From Haplomitrium mnioides (Eukaryota; Marchantiophyta; Haplomitriopsida; Calobryales): a stretch of 64,000 bases of DNA. Position numbers and translations under genes: made by a program. The notes beneath the pieces are model-generated. The model was not told where the DNA came from and searched no databases. It saw only the letters and a list, made by a program, of their open reading frames with translations. Positions 1-13,600 of the stretch are shown piece after piece (the stretch's first letter is position 1; every line of letters starts with the position of its first letter). The DNA lies in assembly GCA_049999725.1 (NCBI GenBank), contig JBNGIS010006491.1, positions 1 through 64,000 on the forward strand. Reading direction: 5' to 3'.

Positions 1-165
1 ACTACATCCCAAAATTTACTCACCAGTACTTATTTATATATTTTTACACTTTACTCTGATTATACACAAAACTGAAGCTTTACCACTTCCCTCTCACTCC
101 ACTGCACAGAAGAGACCACCTTTGAGTTGTTTCTGACCTTTTGTCAGGAACTATGCTCCCACAGT
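1..165. other. Left flank, non-satellite
   Basis: The first ~165 bases do not match the satellite monomer. They are AT-rich with no reading frame of note. Satellite homology starts at about 166 with CTCAAGTACTGAAAGG, the end of a monomer. I see nothing else recognisable here. The boundary is good to within a few bases. Confidence 0.7.
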
Positions 166-179
166 CTCAAGTACTGAAA

Positions 180-2290
180 GGAAACAAACCAAGGAATGCC
201 CTGAGTTAGGTCCGCCTCTATTGTCTAGTTCTATTATCTAACCGTCTCTATTGTCTAGTTCTATTATCTAACTCGAGTAGAGAGGAAACGAACCAAGAAA
301 TGCCCTGAGTTAGGTCCACCTCCATTTGTCTAGTTCTATTATCTAACTTGAGTACAAGGAATGCCTTGAGTTAGGTTTGCCTCTATTTGTGTAGTTCTAT
401 TATCTAACTTGAGTAGTGAGAGGAAAAAAACCAAGGGCATTTGAGTTAGGTCCGCCTCTATTTGTCTAGTTCTATTATCTAACTCGAGTAGTGAGAGGAA
501 ACAAACCAAGGAATGCCCTGAGTTAGGTCCGCCTCTACTTGTCTAGTTCTATTATCTAACTTGAGTACAAGGAATGCCCTTAGTTAGGTACGCCTCTATT
601 TGTCTAGTTCTATTATCTAACTCGAGTACTGAGAGGAATCGAACCAAAGAATGCCCTGAGTTAGGTCCTCCTCTCTTTTCTAGTTCTATTATCTAACTCG
701 AGAGACGAGACCAAGGAATGCCCTGAGCTATGTTCGAGTAGTGAGAGGAAACAAACCAAGGAATACCCTGAGTTACGTCCGCCTCTATTGTCTAGTTCTA
801 TTGTCTAACTTTGGAGAGGAGACCAAGGAATTCCTTGAGTTAGGTCCGCCTCTATTTGTCTAGTTCTATTATCAAACTCGAGTACCGAGAGGAAACAAAC
901 CAAGGAATGCCCTGAGCTAGGTCCGCCTCTATTGTCTAGTTCTATTATCTAACTCGAGTACTGAGAGGAAACAAACCAAGGAATGCCCTGAGTTAGGCTC
1001 GCCTCTATTGTCTAGTTCTATTATCTAACCCGAGTACCGAGAGGAAACAGACCAAGGAATGCCCTGAGTTAGGTCCGCCTCTATTGTCTAGTTCTATTAT
1101 CTAACTCGAGTAGAGAGAGGAAACGAACCAAGGAATGCCCTTAGTTAGGTCCGCCTCTATTTGTCTCGAGTACTGAGAGGAAACGAACCAAGGAATGCCG
1201 TGAGTTAGGTCTGCCTCTATTGTCTCGTACTAAGAGAAAACGGACCAAGGAATGCCCTGAGTTAGGTCCGCCTCTATTGTCTAGTTCTATTATCTAACCG
1301 TCTTTATTGTCTAGTTCCATTATCTAACTTGAGTAGAGAGGAAACGAACGAAGGAATGCCCTGAGTTAGGTTTGCCTCCATTTGTCTAGTTCTATTACCT
1401 AACTTGAGTACAAGGAATGCCCCGAGTTAGGTCTGTCTCTATTTGTGTAGTTCTATAATCTAACTCGAGTAGTGAGAGGAAACGAACCAAAGGCATTTGA
1501 GTTAGGTCTGCCTCTATTTGTCTAGTTCTATTATCTAACTCGAGTACAAGGAATGCCCTGAGTTAGGTCCGCCTTTATTTGTCTAGTTCTATTATCTAAC
1601 TCGAGTACTGAGAGGAAACGAACCAAAGAATGCCCTAAGTTACGTCCGTGTCTATTGTCTAGTTCTATTTCCTATCTCGAGAGAGGAGACCAAGGAATGC
1701 CATGAGCTAGGTTCCAGTAGTGAGAGGAAACGAACCAATGAATGCCCTAAGTAAGGTCCGCCTCTATTGTCTAGTTCTATTGTCTAACTCGGGAGAGGAG
1801 ACCAAGGAATGCCTTGAGTTAGGTCCGTCTCTATTTGTCTAGTTCTATTATCTAACTCGAGAACCGAGAGGAAACAAACCAAGGAATGCCCTGAGTTAGG
1901 TCTGCCTCTATTGTCTAGCTCTATTATCTAACTCGAGTACTAGTTCTATGATCTAACTCGAGTACCAAAAGGAAACGAACCAAGGAATGCCCTGAGTTAG
2001 GTCCGCCTCTATTGTCTAGTTCTATTATCTANNNNNNNNNNGCCCTGAGTTAGGTCCGCCTCTATTGTCTAGTTCTATTATCTAACTCAAGTACCGAGAG
2101 GAAACAGACCGAGGAATGACTTGAGTTAGGTCCGCCTCTATTGTCTAGTTCTATTATCTAACTCGAGTACCGAGAGGAAATGGATCGAGGAATTCCCTGA
2201 GTTAGGTCCGCTTTTATCGTCTAGTTGTATTTAACTCGAGTACCGAGAGGAAACGTACCGAGGAATGCCCTGAGTTAGGTCCGCCTCTAT
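180..2290 (+). repeat. ~1.06-kb tandem duplication at the left array edge
   Basis: Irregular monomer successions recur about 1056 bp apart. The junction AACCGTCT is at 240 and again at 1296. The short-monomer junction GAGTACAAGG is at 350 and again at 1406. A further partial copy follows: the AGTACTAGTTCTAT junction near 1937 recurs about 634 bp later, near 2571. This is a local higher-order repeat built from simple monomers, probably produced by unequal exchange. The outer limits are approximate. Confidence 0.75.
2032..2041. other. Assembly gap (10 N)
   Basis: Ten consecutive N inside satellite block I, with satellite sequence on both sides. The number looks like a placeholder, so true gap length and local copy number are unknown. 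Confidence 0.99.
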
Positions 2291-4699
2291 TGGCTAGTTC
2301 TATTATCTAACTCGAGAGGAGAGACCAAGGAATGCCCTGAGCTAGGTTCGAGTAGTGAGCGGAAACGAACCAAGGAATGCCCTAAGTTAGGTCCGCCTCT
2401 ATTGTCTAGTTCTATTGTCTAACTCGGGAGAGGAGACCAAGGAATACCTTGAGTTAGGTCCGCCTCTATTTGTCTAGTTTTATTATCTAACTCGAGAACC
2501 GAGAGGAAACAAACCAAGAAATGCCATGAGTTAGGTCCGCCTCTATTGTCTAGTTCTATTATCTAACTCGAGTACTAGTTCTATTATCTAACTCGAGTAC
2601 CAAAAGGAAACGAACCAAGGAATGCCCTGAGTTAGGTTCGCCTTTATTGTCTAGTTCTATAATCTAACTCGAGTACCAAGAGGAAATGGACCGAGAGGAA
2701 ACGTACCAAGGAATGCTTTGAGTTAGGTCCGCCTCTATTGTCTAGTTCTATTATCTAACTCGAGCACCGAGAGGAAACAGACCGAGGAATGCCCTGAGTT
2801 AGGTCCGCCTCTATTGTCTAGTTCTATTATCTAACGCGAGTACCGAGAGGAAACGGACCAAGGAATGCCTTGAGTTAGGTCCGCCTCTATCGTTTAGTTG
2901 CATTATCTAACTTGAGTACCAAGAGGAAACGCACCGAGGAATGCCCTGAGTTAGGTCCACCTCTATTGTCTAGTTCTATTATCTAACTTGAGTACCAAGA
3001 CGAAACGGACCAAGAAATGCTCTGAGTTAGATCCGCCTCTATTGGCTAGTTCTATTATCTAACTTGAGTACCGAGAGGAAACACACTAAGGAATGCCCTG
3101 AGTTAGGTCCGCCTCTATTGTCTAGTACTATTATCTAACTCGGTACGTCCGCCACTATTGTCTAGCTCTATTATCTAACTCGAGTACCGAGAGGAAATGG
3201 ACCGAGGAATGCCATGTGTTAAGTCTGCCTCTATTGTCTAGTTCTATTATCTAACTCAAGTTTCCTCTCTGCTAGTTCTATTATCTAACTCGAGTATCGA
3301 AAGGAAACGGACCGAGGAATGCCCTGAGTTAGGTCTGCCTCTATTGTCTAGTTGCATTATCTAACTCGAGTACCGATAGTAAACGGACCAAGGAATGCCC
3401 TGAGTTAGGTCCGCCTCTAGGAAACGGACCAAGGATGTCTAGTTCTATTATCTAACTCGAGTACCGAGAGGACACGGACCGAGGAATGCCCAGAGTTAGA
3501 TCTGCCTCTATTGTCTAGTTCTATTATCTAACTCGAGTTTCCTCTCGTCTAAATCTATCATCTAACTCGAGTTTCCTCTCATCTAGTTCTATTATCTAAC
3601 TCGAGTACTGAGAGGACACAGACCGAGGAATGCCCTGAGTTAGGTCCGCCTCTATTGTCTAGTTCTATTATCTAACTCGAGTACTAAGAGGAAACGGACC
3701 GAGGAATGCCTTGAGTTGGGTCCACATCTATTGTCTAGTTCCATTATCTAACTCGAGTTTCATCTTGTCTAGTTCTGTTATTTAACTCGAGTACCGAGAG
3801 GAAATGGACCAAGGAATGCCTTGAGTTAGGTCTGCCTCTATTGTCTAGTTCTAATATCTAATTCGAATTTCCTCTCGTCTAGTTCTATTATCTAACTCGA
3901 GTACCGAGAGGAAACGGACGGAGGAAACCCCTGAGTTAGGTCTGCCTCTATTGTCTAGTTCTATTATCTAAGTCGAGTACCAATACCGACAGGAAACAGA
4001 CCAAGGAATGCCATGAGTTAGGTCTGCCTCTAGGAAACAGACTTGCTTCTATTCTCTAGTTCTACCGAGAGAAAACGGACCAAAGAATGCCGTGAGTTAC
4101 ATCCGCCTCTAGGAAATGGACCTCCCTCTATTGTCTAGTTCTATTATCTAACTCTAGTACCGATACTGAGAGGAAACAGACCAAACGGACCAAGAAATGC
4201 CTTGAGTTAGGTCCGCCTCTAGGAAACGGGCCTGCCTCTATTGTCTAGTTCTATTATCTAACTCGAGTACCAATACCCTTTTGTCTAGTTCTATTATCTA
4301 ACTCGAGTATCGATGCTAAGTGGAAACGGACGAAACTGACCTAGGAATGCCTTGAGTTAGGTCTGCCTCTAGGAAACGGACCCGCCTCTACTGTCTAGTT
4401 CTATTATCTAACTCGAGTACCGATACCCTATTGTCTAGTTCTATTATCTAACTCGAGTACCGACACTGAGAGGAAACAGACCAAACGGACCAAGGAATGC
4501 CTTGAGTTAGGTCCGCCTCTAGGAAACGGACCAAGGAATGCCCTTAGCTAGGTCCGCCTCTAGGAAACGGACCTACTTCTATTGCCTAGTTCTATTATCT
4601 AACTCGAGTACCGATGCCCTATTGTTTAGTTCTATTATCTAACTCGAGTACCGATACTAAGAGGAAAACAGACCAAACGGACCAAGAAATGCATTGAGT

Positions 4700-7600
4700 T
4701 TGGTCCGCCTCTAGGAAACAGACCTGCTTGAAATGGACCAAACGGACCAAGGAATGCCTTGAGTAAGGTCCGCCTCTCGGAAACAGACCTGCCTCTATTG
4801 TCTAGTTCTATCATCTAACTCGAGTACCAAGACCCTATTGTCTAGTTCTATTATCTAACTCAAGTAGCGATGGTGAGAGGAAACGGACCAAACAGACCAA
4901 GGAATGCCCTGCGTTAGGTCCGCCTCTATGAAGCGGACCTGTTTAAAACGAACCATACGAACAAGGGAATGCCCTGAGATAGGTCTTGCCTCTATTGTCT
5001 AGTTCTATTATCTAACTCGAGTACCGATACCCTATTGTCTAGTTCTATTATCTAACTCGAATACCGACACTAAGAGGAAACGAACCAAACAGACCAAGGA
5101 ATGCCCAGAGTAAGATCCACCTTTAGGAAATGGACCGAGATGAAATGGACAAAACGGACCAACGAATGCCCTGAGTTAGTTCCGCCTCTTGGAAATGGAC
5201 CTATCTCTATTGTCTAGTTCTATTATCTAACTGAAGTACCAACGCCATATTGTTTAGTTCTATTATCTAACTCGAGTACCGATACTGAGAGGAAACGAAC
5301 CAAACGGACCAAGGAATTCCTTAAGATAGGTCCGCCTCTAGGAAACAAACTGAGAGAAAACGGACCAAACGGACCAAGGAATGCCCTGAGTATGGTCCGC
5401 CTCTAGGAAATCGACCTCCCTCTATTGTCTAGTTCTATTATCTAACTCGAGTACCAATACCCTATTTTCAAATTCTATTATCTAACTCGAGTACCGATAC
5501 TAAGAGGAAACAGACCAAACGGACCAAGGAATGCCCTGAGTTAGGTCCGCCTTTAGGAAGTGGACTGAGAGGAAACAGACCAAATAGACCAAGAAATGCC
5601 TTGAGTTAGGTCCCACTCTAGGAATCGGACCTGCCTCTATTGGCTAGTTCTATTATCTAACTATTCTCTAGTTATATTATCTAACTCAAGTACCGATACC
5701 CTATTTTCTAGTTCTAGGAAACGGACTTGCTAGAAACGGTTCAAATGGACCAAGAAATGCCCTGAGTTAGCTCCACTTCTAGGAAATGGACTTGCCTCTA
5801 TTGTCTAGTTATATTATCTATTTCGAGTACCGATACCCTATTGTCTAGTTAAATTATCTAACTTGACTACCAATACTGAGAGGAAATAGACCAAACGGAC
5901 CAAGGAATGCCTTGAGTTAGGTTCGCCTCTAAGAAATAGACCTGCCTGAAATGGACCAAACGAACCAAGAAATGCCCTGAGTTAGGTCCGCCTCTAGGAA
6001 ACAAACTTGTGTCTATTGTCTAGTTCTATTATCTAACTCGAGTACTGATACCCTAATGTCTAGTTCTATTATCTAACTCAAGTACTGATATTGAGAGGAA
6101 ATAGACCAAACGGACCAAGGAATGCCCTGAGTTTGGTCCGCCTCTAGGAAACGGACATGCCTCTATTGTCTAGTTCTATTATCTAACTCGAGTATCGATA
6201 CCCTATTGTCTAGTTCTATTATCTAACTCGAGTACCGATACTGAGAGGAAACAAACCAAACAGACCAAGGAATGCCCTGAGTTAGCTCCGCCTCTAAGAA
6301 ACAGACCTGCCTGAAATGGACCAAACGGACCAAGGAATACCTTGAGTTAGGTCTGCTTCTGAGAAACAAACTTGCCTCTATTGTTTAGTTCTATTCTCTA
6401 ACTCGAGTACCAATACCCTATTGTCTAGTTCTATTATCTAACTCAAGTACCGATATTGAGAGGAAACGGACCAAATGGACCAAGAAATGCCCTGAGTTAG
6501 GTCCGCCTCTAGGAAACGGGCCTGCTTCTATTGTCTAGTTCTATTATCTAACTCGAGTATCGATACCCTTTTGTCTAGTTCTATTATCTAACTCGAGTAT
6601 CGATGCTAAGAGAAAACAGACCAAACTGACCAAGGAATGCCTTGAGTTAGGTCCGCCTCTAGGAAACGAACCTNNNNNNNNNNAAAATTATCTAACTTGA
6701 GTACCAATACTGAGAGGAAACGGACCAAACCAACCAAGGAATGCCTTGTGTTAGGTCCGCATCTAGGAAACCGACCTGCTTGAAACGGACCAAACGGACC
6801 CAGGAATGCCCTGAGTTAGGTCCGCCTCTAGGAAATGAACTTGTGTCTATTGTCTATTTCTATTATCTAACTGGAGTACCGATATTGAGAGGAAACAGAA
6901 CAAACAGACCAAGAAATGCCCTGAGTTTGGTTCGCCTCTAGGAAACAGACATGCCTCTATTGTCTAGTTCTATTATCTAACTCGATTATCGATACTCTAT
7001 TGTCTAGTTCTATTGTCTAACTCGAGTATCGATACTGACAGGAAACAAACAAAACAGACCAAGGAATGCCTTGACTTAGGTCCGCCTCTAAGAAACAAAC
7101 CTGCTTGAAACGAACCAAACGGACCAAGGAATACCCTAAGTTAGGTCTGCTTCTAAGAAACAGACGTGCCTCTATTGTCTAGTTCTATTCTCTAACTTGA
7201 GTACCGATACCCTATTGTCTAGTTCTATTATCTAACGCAAGTACCGATACTAAAGGAAATGGACCAAACAATCCAAAGAATGACCTGAGTTAGGTCCGCC
7301 TCTAAGAAACAAACCTGCCTTAAACCATCCAAACAAACCAAGGAATACCCTGAATTAGGTCTGCCTCTAGCACATAGAACTGCCTCTATTGTCAAGTTCT
7401 ATTGTCTAACTCGAGTACTGATACCCTATTGTCTAGTTCTATTATCTAACTCGAGTGCCGATATTGAGAGGAAACGGACCAAACGGACCAAGGAATGCCC
7501 TGAGTTAGGTCCGCCTCTAGGAAACGGTTTGAGAGGAAACGGACAAAACGGACCAAGGAATGCTCTGAGTTAAGTCTGCCTCTCAGAAACAGACGTGCCT

Positions 7601-10600
7601 CTATTGTCTTGTTCTATTATCTAACTATCCAATTGTTTAGTTCTATTATCTAACCCGAGTGCGATACAGAGAGGAAATGGAGCAAACAGACCACAGAATG
7701 CCCTGAGTTAGGTCCGCCTCTAGGAAACAGACCTGCCTTTGATGTCTAGTTCTATTATCTAACTCGAGTACTGATACCCTATTGTCTAGTTCTATTATCT
7801 AACTCGAGTACCGATACTGAGAGGAAACAGACCAAACAGACCAAGGAATACCCTGAGTTAGGTCCGCCTCTAGGAAACGGAACTTCTAGAAACGGACCAA
7901 ACGGACCAAGGAATGCCCTGAGTTAGGTCCGCTTCTAGGAAACAGACGTGCCTCTATTGTCTAGTTGTATTATCTAACTCGAGTATCGATACCCTATTGT
8001 CTAGTTAAATTATCTAACTCGAGTAGCAATACTGAGAGGAAACGGACCAAACGTACCAAGGAATGCTTTGAGTTAGGTCCGCCTCTAGGAAACACACCTG
8101 TGTCTATTGTCTAGTTCTATTATCTAACTCAAGTACCGATACACTATTGTCTAGTTCTATTATCTAACTCGAGTACCAATACTGAGAGGAAACGGACCAA
8201 ACAGACTAAGAAATGCCCTGAGGTAGGTTCGCCTCTAAGAAACAGACCTGCCTGAAACGGACCAAACGGACCAAGGAATACCTTGAGTTAGGTCCGCCTC
8301 TAGGAAAAAGACCTGCCTCTATTGTCTAGTTCTATTCTCTAACTCGAGTACCGATACCCTATTGTCTAGTTCTATTATCTAACTCAAGTACCGATACTGA
8401 GAGGAAACGGACCAAACGGACCAAGGAATGCCCTGAGTTAGGTCCGCCTCTAGGAAACAGACTGAGAGAGAACGAACAAAAAAGACCAAGGAATACCCTG
8501 AGTTAGGTCTCCCTCTAGGAAACGAACGTGCCTCTATTGTCTAGTTCTATTATCTAACTATCTTGTTGTCTAGTTCCATTATCTAACTCGAGTACCGATA
8601 CTAAGAGAAAACGAACCAAACGGACTAAGGAATGCCCTAAGTTAGGTCCGCCTCTAGGAAATGGACCTGCCTCTATTGTCCAGTTTTATTATCTAACTTG
8701 AGTACCGACACCCTATTGTCTAGTTCTATTATCTAACTCAAACACCAATGCTGAGAGGAAATGGACCAAACGGACCAAGGAATACCGTGAGTTAGCTACG
8801 CCTCTAGGAAACGGACCTGGTTGAAACGGACCAAACAAACCAAGGACTGCCATGAGTTAAGTCCGCCTCTAGGAAATAGACCTGTCTCTATTGTCTAGTT
8901 CTATTATCTAACCATCCTACTATCTAGTTCAATTATCTAACTCAAGTACCGATACTGAGAGAAAACGGACCAAACAGACCAAGGAATGCCCTGAGTTAGG
9001 TCCGCCTCTAGGAAACGGAACTGCTTGAAACGGACCAAACGGACCAAGAAATACCATGAGTTAGGTCCGCCTCTAGGAAACGGACCTGCCTATATTTTCT
9101 AGTTCTATTATCTAACTCGAGTACCAAAACCCTAATTTCTAGTTCTATTATCTAACTCGAGTACCAATACTAAGAGGAAACGGACCAAATGAACCAAGGA
9201 ATTCCCTGAGTTAGGTCCGCCTCTAGGAAAGGGACTAAGAGGAAGCTGACCAAACAGGCCAAGGAATGCCTTGAGTTAGGTCCGCCTCTAGGAAACTGAC
9301 CTGCCTGTATTGTCTAGTTCTATTATCTAACTATCCTATTGTCTAGTTCTATTATCTAACTTGAGTACCGATACTGAGAGGAAACGGACCAAACGGACCA
9401 ATGAATGCCATGAGTTAGGTCTGCTTCTAGGAAATTGACCTGCATCTATTGTCTAGTTATATTATCTAACTTGAGTACCGATACCCTACTGCCTAGTTAA
9501 ATTATCTAACTCGAGTACGAATACTGAGAGGAAACAAACCAAACGGACCAAGGAATGCCCTAAGTTAGATCTGCCTCTAGGAAATAGACCTGCCTCAAAC
9601 GGACCAAGGAATGCCCTAAGTTAGCTCCGCTTCTAGGAAACGGACCTCCCTCTATTGTCTAGTTATATTACCTAACTCGAGTACTTATACCCTACTGTCT
9701 GATTAAATTATCTAACTTGAGTACCAATACTGAGAGGAAACGGACCAAATGGACCAAGGAACGCCCTGGGTTAGGTTTGTCTCTAGGAAATATACCTGCT
9801 TGAAACAGACCAAACGGACCAAAGAATGCTCTGAGTTAGGTCCGCCTCTAGGAAACGAACCTGTGTCTATTGTCAAGTTCTATTATCTAACTCGAGTATC
9901 GATACCCTATTGTCTAGTTCTATTATCTAACTCAAGTACTGATATTGAGAGGAAATAGACCAAACGGACCAAGGAATGCCCTGAGTTTGGTCCGCCTCTA
10001 GGAAACAGACATGCCTCTATTGTCTAGTTCTATTATCTAACTCGAGTATCGATACCCTATTGTCTAGTTCTATTATCTAACTCGAGTACCGATACTGAGA
10101 GGAAACAAACCAAACAGACCAAGGAATGCCTTGAGTTAGGTCCGCCTCTAAGAAATAGACCTGCTTGAAATGGACCAAACGGACCAAGGAATACCTGAGT
10201 TAGGTCTGCTTCTGAGAAACAGACCTGCCTCTATTGTCTAGTTCTATTCTCTAACTCGAGTACCGATACCTTATTGTCTAGTTCTATTATCTAACTCAAG
10301 TACCGATACTGAGAGGAAACGTACCAAACAGACCAAGGAATGACCTGAGTTAGGTCTGCCTCTAAGAAACAAACATGTCTTAAACCAACCAAACAGACCA
10401 AGGAATACCCTGAATTAGATCCGCCCCTAGAAAACAGACCTACCTCTATTGTCTAGTTCTATTGTCTAACTCGAGTACCAATACCCTATTGTCTAGTTCT
10501 ATTATCTAACTCGAGTACCGATATTGAGAGGAAACGGACCAAACGGACCAAGGAATGCCCCGAGTTAAGTCCACCTCTAGGAAACGGACATGCCTCTATT

Positions 10601-13600
10601 GTCTAGTTCTATTATCTAACTTGAGTACCGATACCCTTTTGTCTAGTTCTATTATCTAACTCGAGTATCAATGCTAAGAGAAAATGGACCAAACTGACCA
10701 AGGAATGCCTTGAGTTAGGTCTGCCTCTAGGAAACAGATCTGCCTCTATTGTCTAGTTCTATTATCTAACTTGAGTACTGATACCCTATTGTCTAGTTCT
10801 ATTATCTAACTTGAGTACCAACACTGAGAGGAAATCTATAGACCAAACGTACCAAGGAACGCCTTGAGTTAGGTCCGCCTCTAGGAAACGGACCGAGAGA
10901 AAACAAACCAAACGGACCAAGGAATGCCCTCAGCTAGATCCGCCTCTACGAAACAGACCTACATCTATTGTCTAGTTCTATTATCTAACTTGAGTACCGA
11001 TGCCCGATTGTCTAGTTCTATTATCTAACTTGAGTACTGATACTAAGAGGAAACACACCAAACGGACCAAGAAATACCCTGAGTTTGGTCCGCCTCTAGG
11101 AAACGGACCTGCCTGAAATGGACCAAACGGACCAAGGAATGCCCCGAGTAAGGTCCACCTCTCGGAAACAAACCTGCCTCTATTGTCTTGTTCTATCATT
11201 TAGCTCGAGTACCAAGACCCTATTGTCTAGTTCTATTATCTAACTCAAGTAGCGATGGTGAGAGGAAACGGACCAAACGGACCAAGGAATGCCATGCATT
11301 AGGTTTGCCTCTATGAAGCGGACCTGTCTGAAATGAACCAAACGAACAAGGGAATGCCCTGAGATAGGTCCGCCTCTAGAAAATGGACCTGCCTCTATTG
11401 TCTAGTTCTATTATCTAACTCGAGTACCGGTACCCTATTGTCTAGTTCTATTATCTAACTCGAATACCGACACTGAGAGGAAACGAACCAAACACACCAA
11501 GGAATGCCCTGAGTAAGATCCGCCTCTAGAAATAGATCGAGATGAAACAGACCAAACGGACCAACGAATGCCCTGAGTTAAGTCCGCCTCTTGGAAACGG
11601 ACCTATCTCTATTATCTGGTTCTATTATCTAACTGAAGTACCAACGCCATATTGTCTAGTTCTATTATCTAACTCGAGTACCGATACTGAGAGGAAACGG
11701 ACCAAACGGACCAAGAAATTCCCCAAGATAGGTCCGCCTCTAGGAAACAAATTGAGAGAAAACGGATCAAACGGACCAAGGAATGCTCTGAGTATGGTCC
11801 GCCTCTAGGAAACCGACCTCTCTTTATTGTCTAGTTCTATTATCTAGCTCGAGTACCAATACCCTATTGTCAAATTCTATTATCTATTTCAAGTACTGAT
11901 ACTAAGAGGAAACAGACCAAACGGACCAAGGAATGCCCTGAGTTAGGTCCGCCTCCAGGAAACTGACTGAGAGGAAACAGACCAAATGGACCAAAAAATG
12001 CCCTAAGTTAGGTCCCACTCTAGCAAACGGACTTGCCTCTATTGGCTAGTTCTATTATCTAACTATTCTCTAGTTCTGCTATCTAACTCGAGTACCGATA
12101 CCCTATTTTCTAGTTCTATTATCTAACTTGAGTACCGATACTGAGAGAAAACAGACTAAACGGACCAAGGAATTCCCTGAGTTAGATCCATCTCTAGGAA
12201 ATGGACATGCCTGAAATGGACCAAACGGAGCAAGGAATGCCCTGAGTTAGGTCCGCCTCTAGGAAATGGACTTGCTTCTATTGTCCAGTTCTATTATATA
12301 ACTCGAGTACCGATACCCTATTGTCTAGTTCTATGATCTAGCTCGAGTACCGATACTCATAGGAAACGGCCCAAACAGACCAAGGAATGACTTGAGTTAG
12401 GTCCGCCTCTAAGAAAAAAACTTGTCTTAAACCAACCAAACGGATTAAGGAATACCCTAAATTAGGTCCGCCTCTAGGAAACGGACCTACCTCTATTGTC
12501 TAACTCGAGTACCGATATTGAGAGGAAACGGACAAAACGGACCAAAGAATGCCCTGAGTTAGGTCCGCCTCTAGGAAATGGACGTGCCTCTATTGTCTTG
12601 TTCTATTATCTAACTATCCAATTTTCTAGTTCTATGATCTAACTCAAGTGCCGATACAGAGAGGAAACGGACCACGGAATGCCGTGAGTTAGGTCCGCCT
12701 CTAGGAAACGGACCTGCCTCTATTGTCTAGTTCTATTATCTAACTTGAATACTGATACCCTATTGTCTAGTTCTATTATCTAACTTGAGTACCGATACTA
12801 AGAGGAAACGGACGAAACGGACCAAGGATAGCCCTGAGTTAGATCTGCCTCTAGGAAACGGACTTGCTAGAAACGTACCAAATGGACCAAGGAATGCCCT
12901 AAGTTAGGTCCGCTTCTAGGAAACGGACCTGCCTCTATTGTCTAGTTATATTATCTAACTCAAGTAACGATACCCTATTGTCTAGTAAAATTATCTAACT
13001 TGAGTACTAATACTGAGAGGAAACAGACCAAACGGACCAAGGAATGCCCTGAGTAAGGTCCGCCTCTAGGAAACCGACCTGCCTAAAACGGACCAAACAG
13101 ACCAAGGAATGCCCTGGGTTAGGTCCGCCTCTAGGAAACGAACCTGTGTCTATTGTCTAGTTCTATTATCTAACTCCAGTACCAATACCCTATTGTCTAG
13201 TTCTATTATCTAACTCGAGTACCGATATTGAGAGGAAACAGACCAAACGGACCAAGGAATGCCCTGAGTTTGGTCCGCCTCTAGGAAACAGACATGCCTC
13301 TATTGTCTAGTTCTATTATCTAGCTCGAGTATCGATACCCTATTGTCTAGTTCTATTATCTAACTCGAGTACCGATACCGACAAGAAACAAACCAAACAC
13401 ACTAAGGAATGCCCTGAGTTAGGTCTGCCTCTAAGAAACAAACCTGCTTGAAACGGACCAAACAGACCAAGGAATACCCTTAGTTAGGTCTGCTTTTGAG
13501 AAACAGACCTACCTCTATTGTCTAGTTCTATTCTCTAACTCGAGTACCGATACCCTATTGTCTAGTTCTATCATTTAACTCAAGTACCGATACAGAGAGG

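Larger units (their letters stand above)
166..3980 (+). repeat. Satellite block I: ~76-bp simple monomers
   Basis: Head-to-tail tandem repeats with a period of about 76 bp; for example, successive GAGAGG starts at 961 and 1037 are 76 bp apart. Each monomer has two halves. The first is GAGGAAACGGACCAAGG followed by AATGCCCTGAGTTAGGTCCG. The second is CTATTGTCTAGTTCTATTAT followed by CTAACTCGAGTACCGA. Truncated forms of ~60 bp lacking the GAGAGGAAAC part are interspersed (for example 350-410). Compared with the rest of the array this block lacks the second copy of the CTATTGTCTAG half and the doubled AAACGGACC. No coding potential is apparent, and the block is interrupted by ten N at 2032-2041. 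Confidence 0.93.

Noticed and set aside
1-165. Left flank as the missing half of the second element or as an LTR
   Set aside because: No similarity to integrase, RNase H or to the LTR near 61.8-64 kb could be seen.
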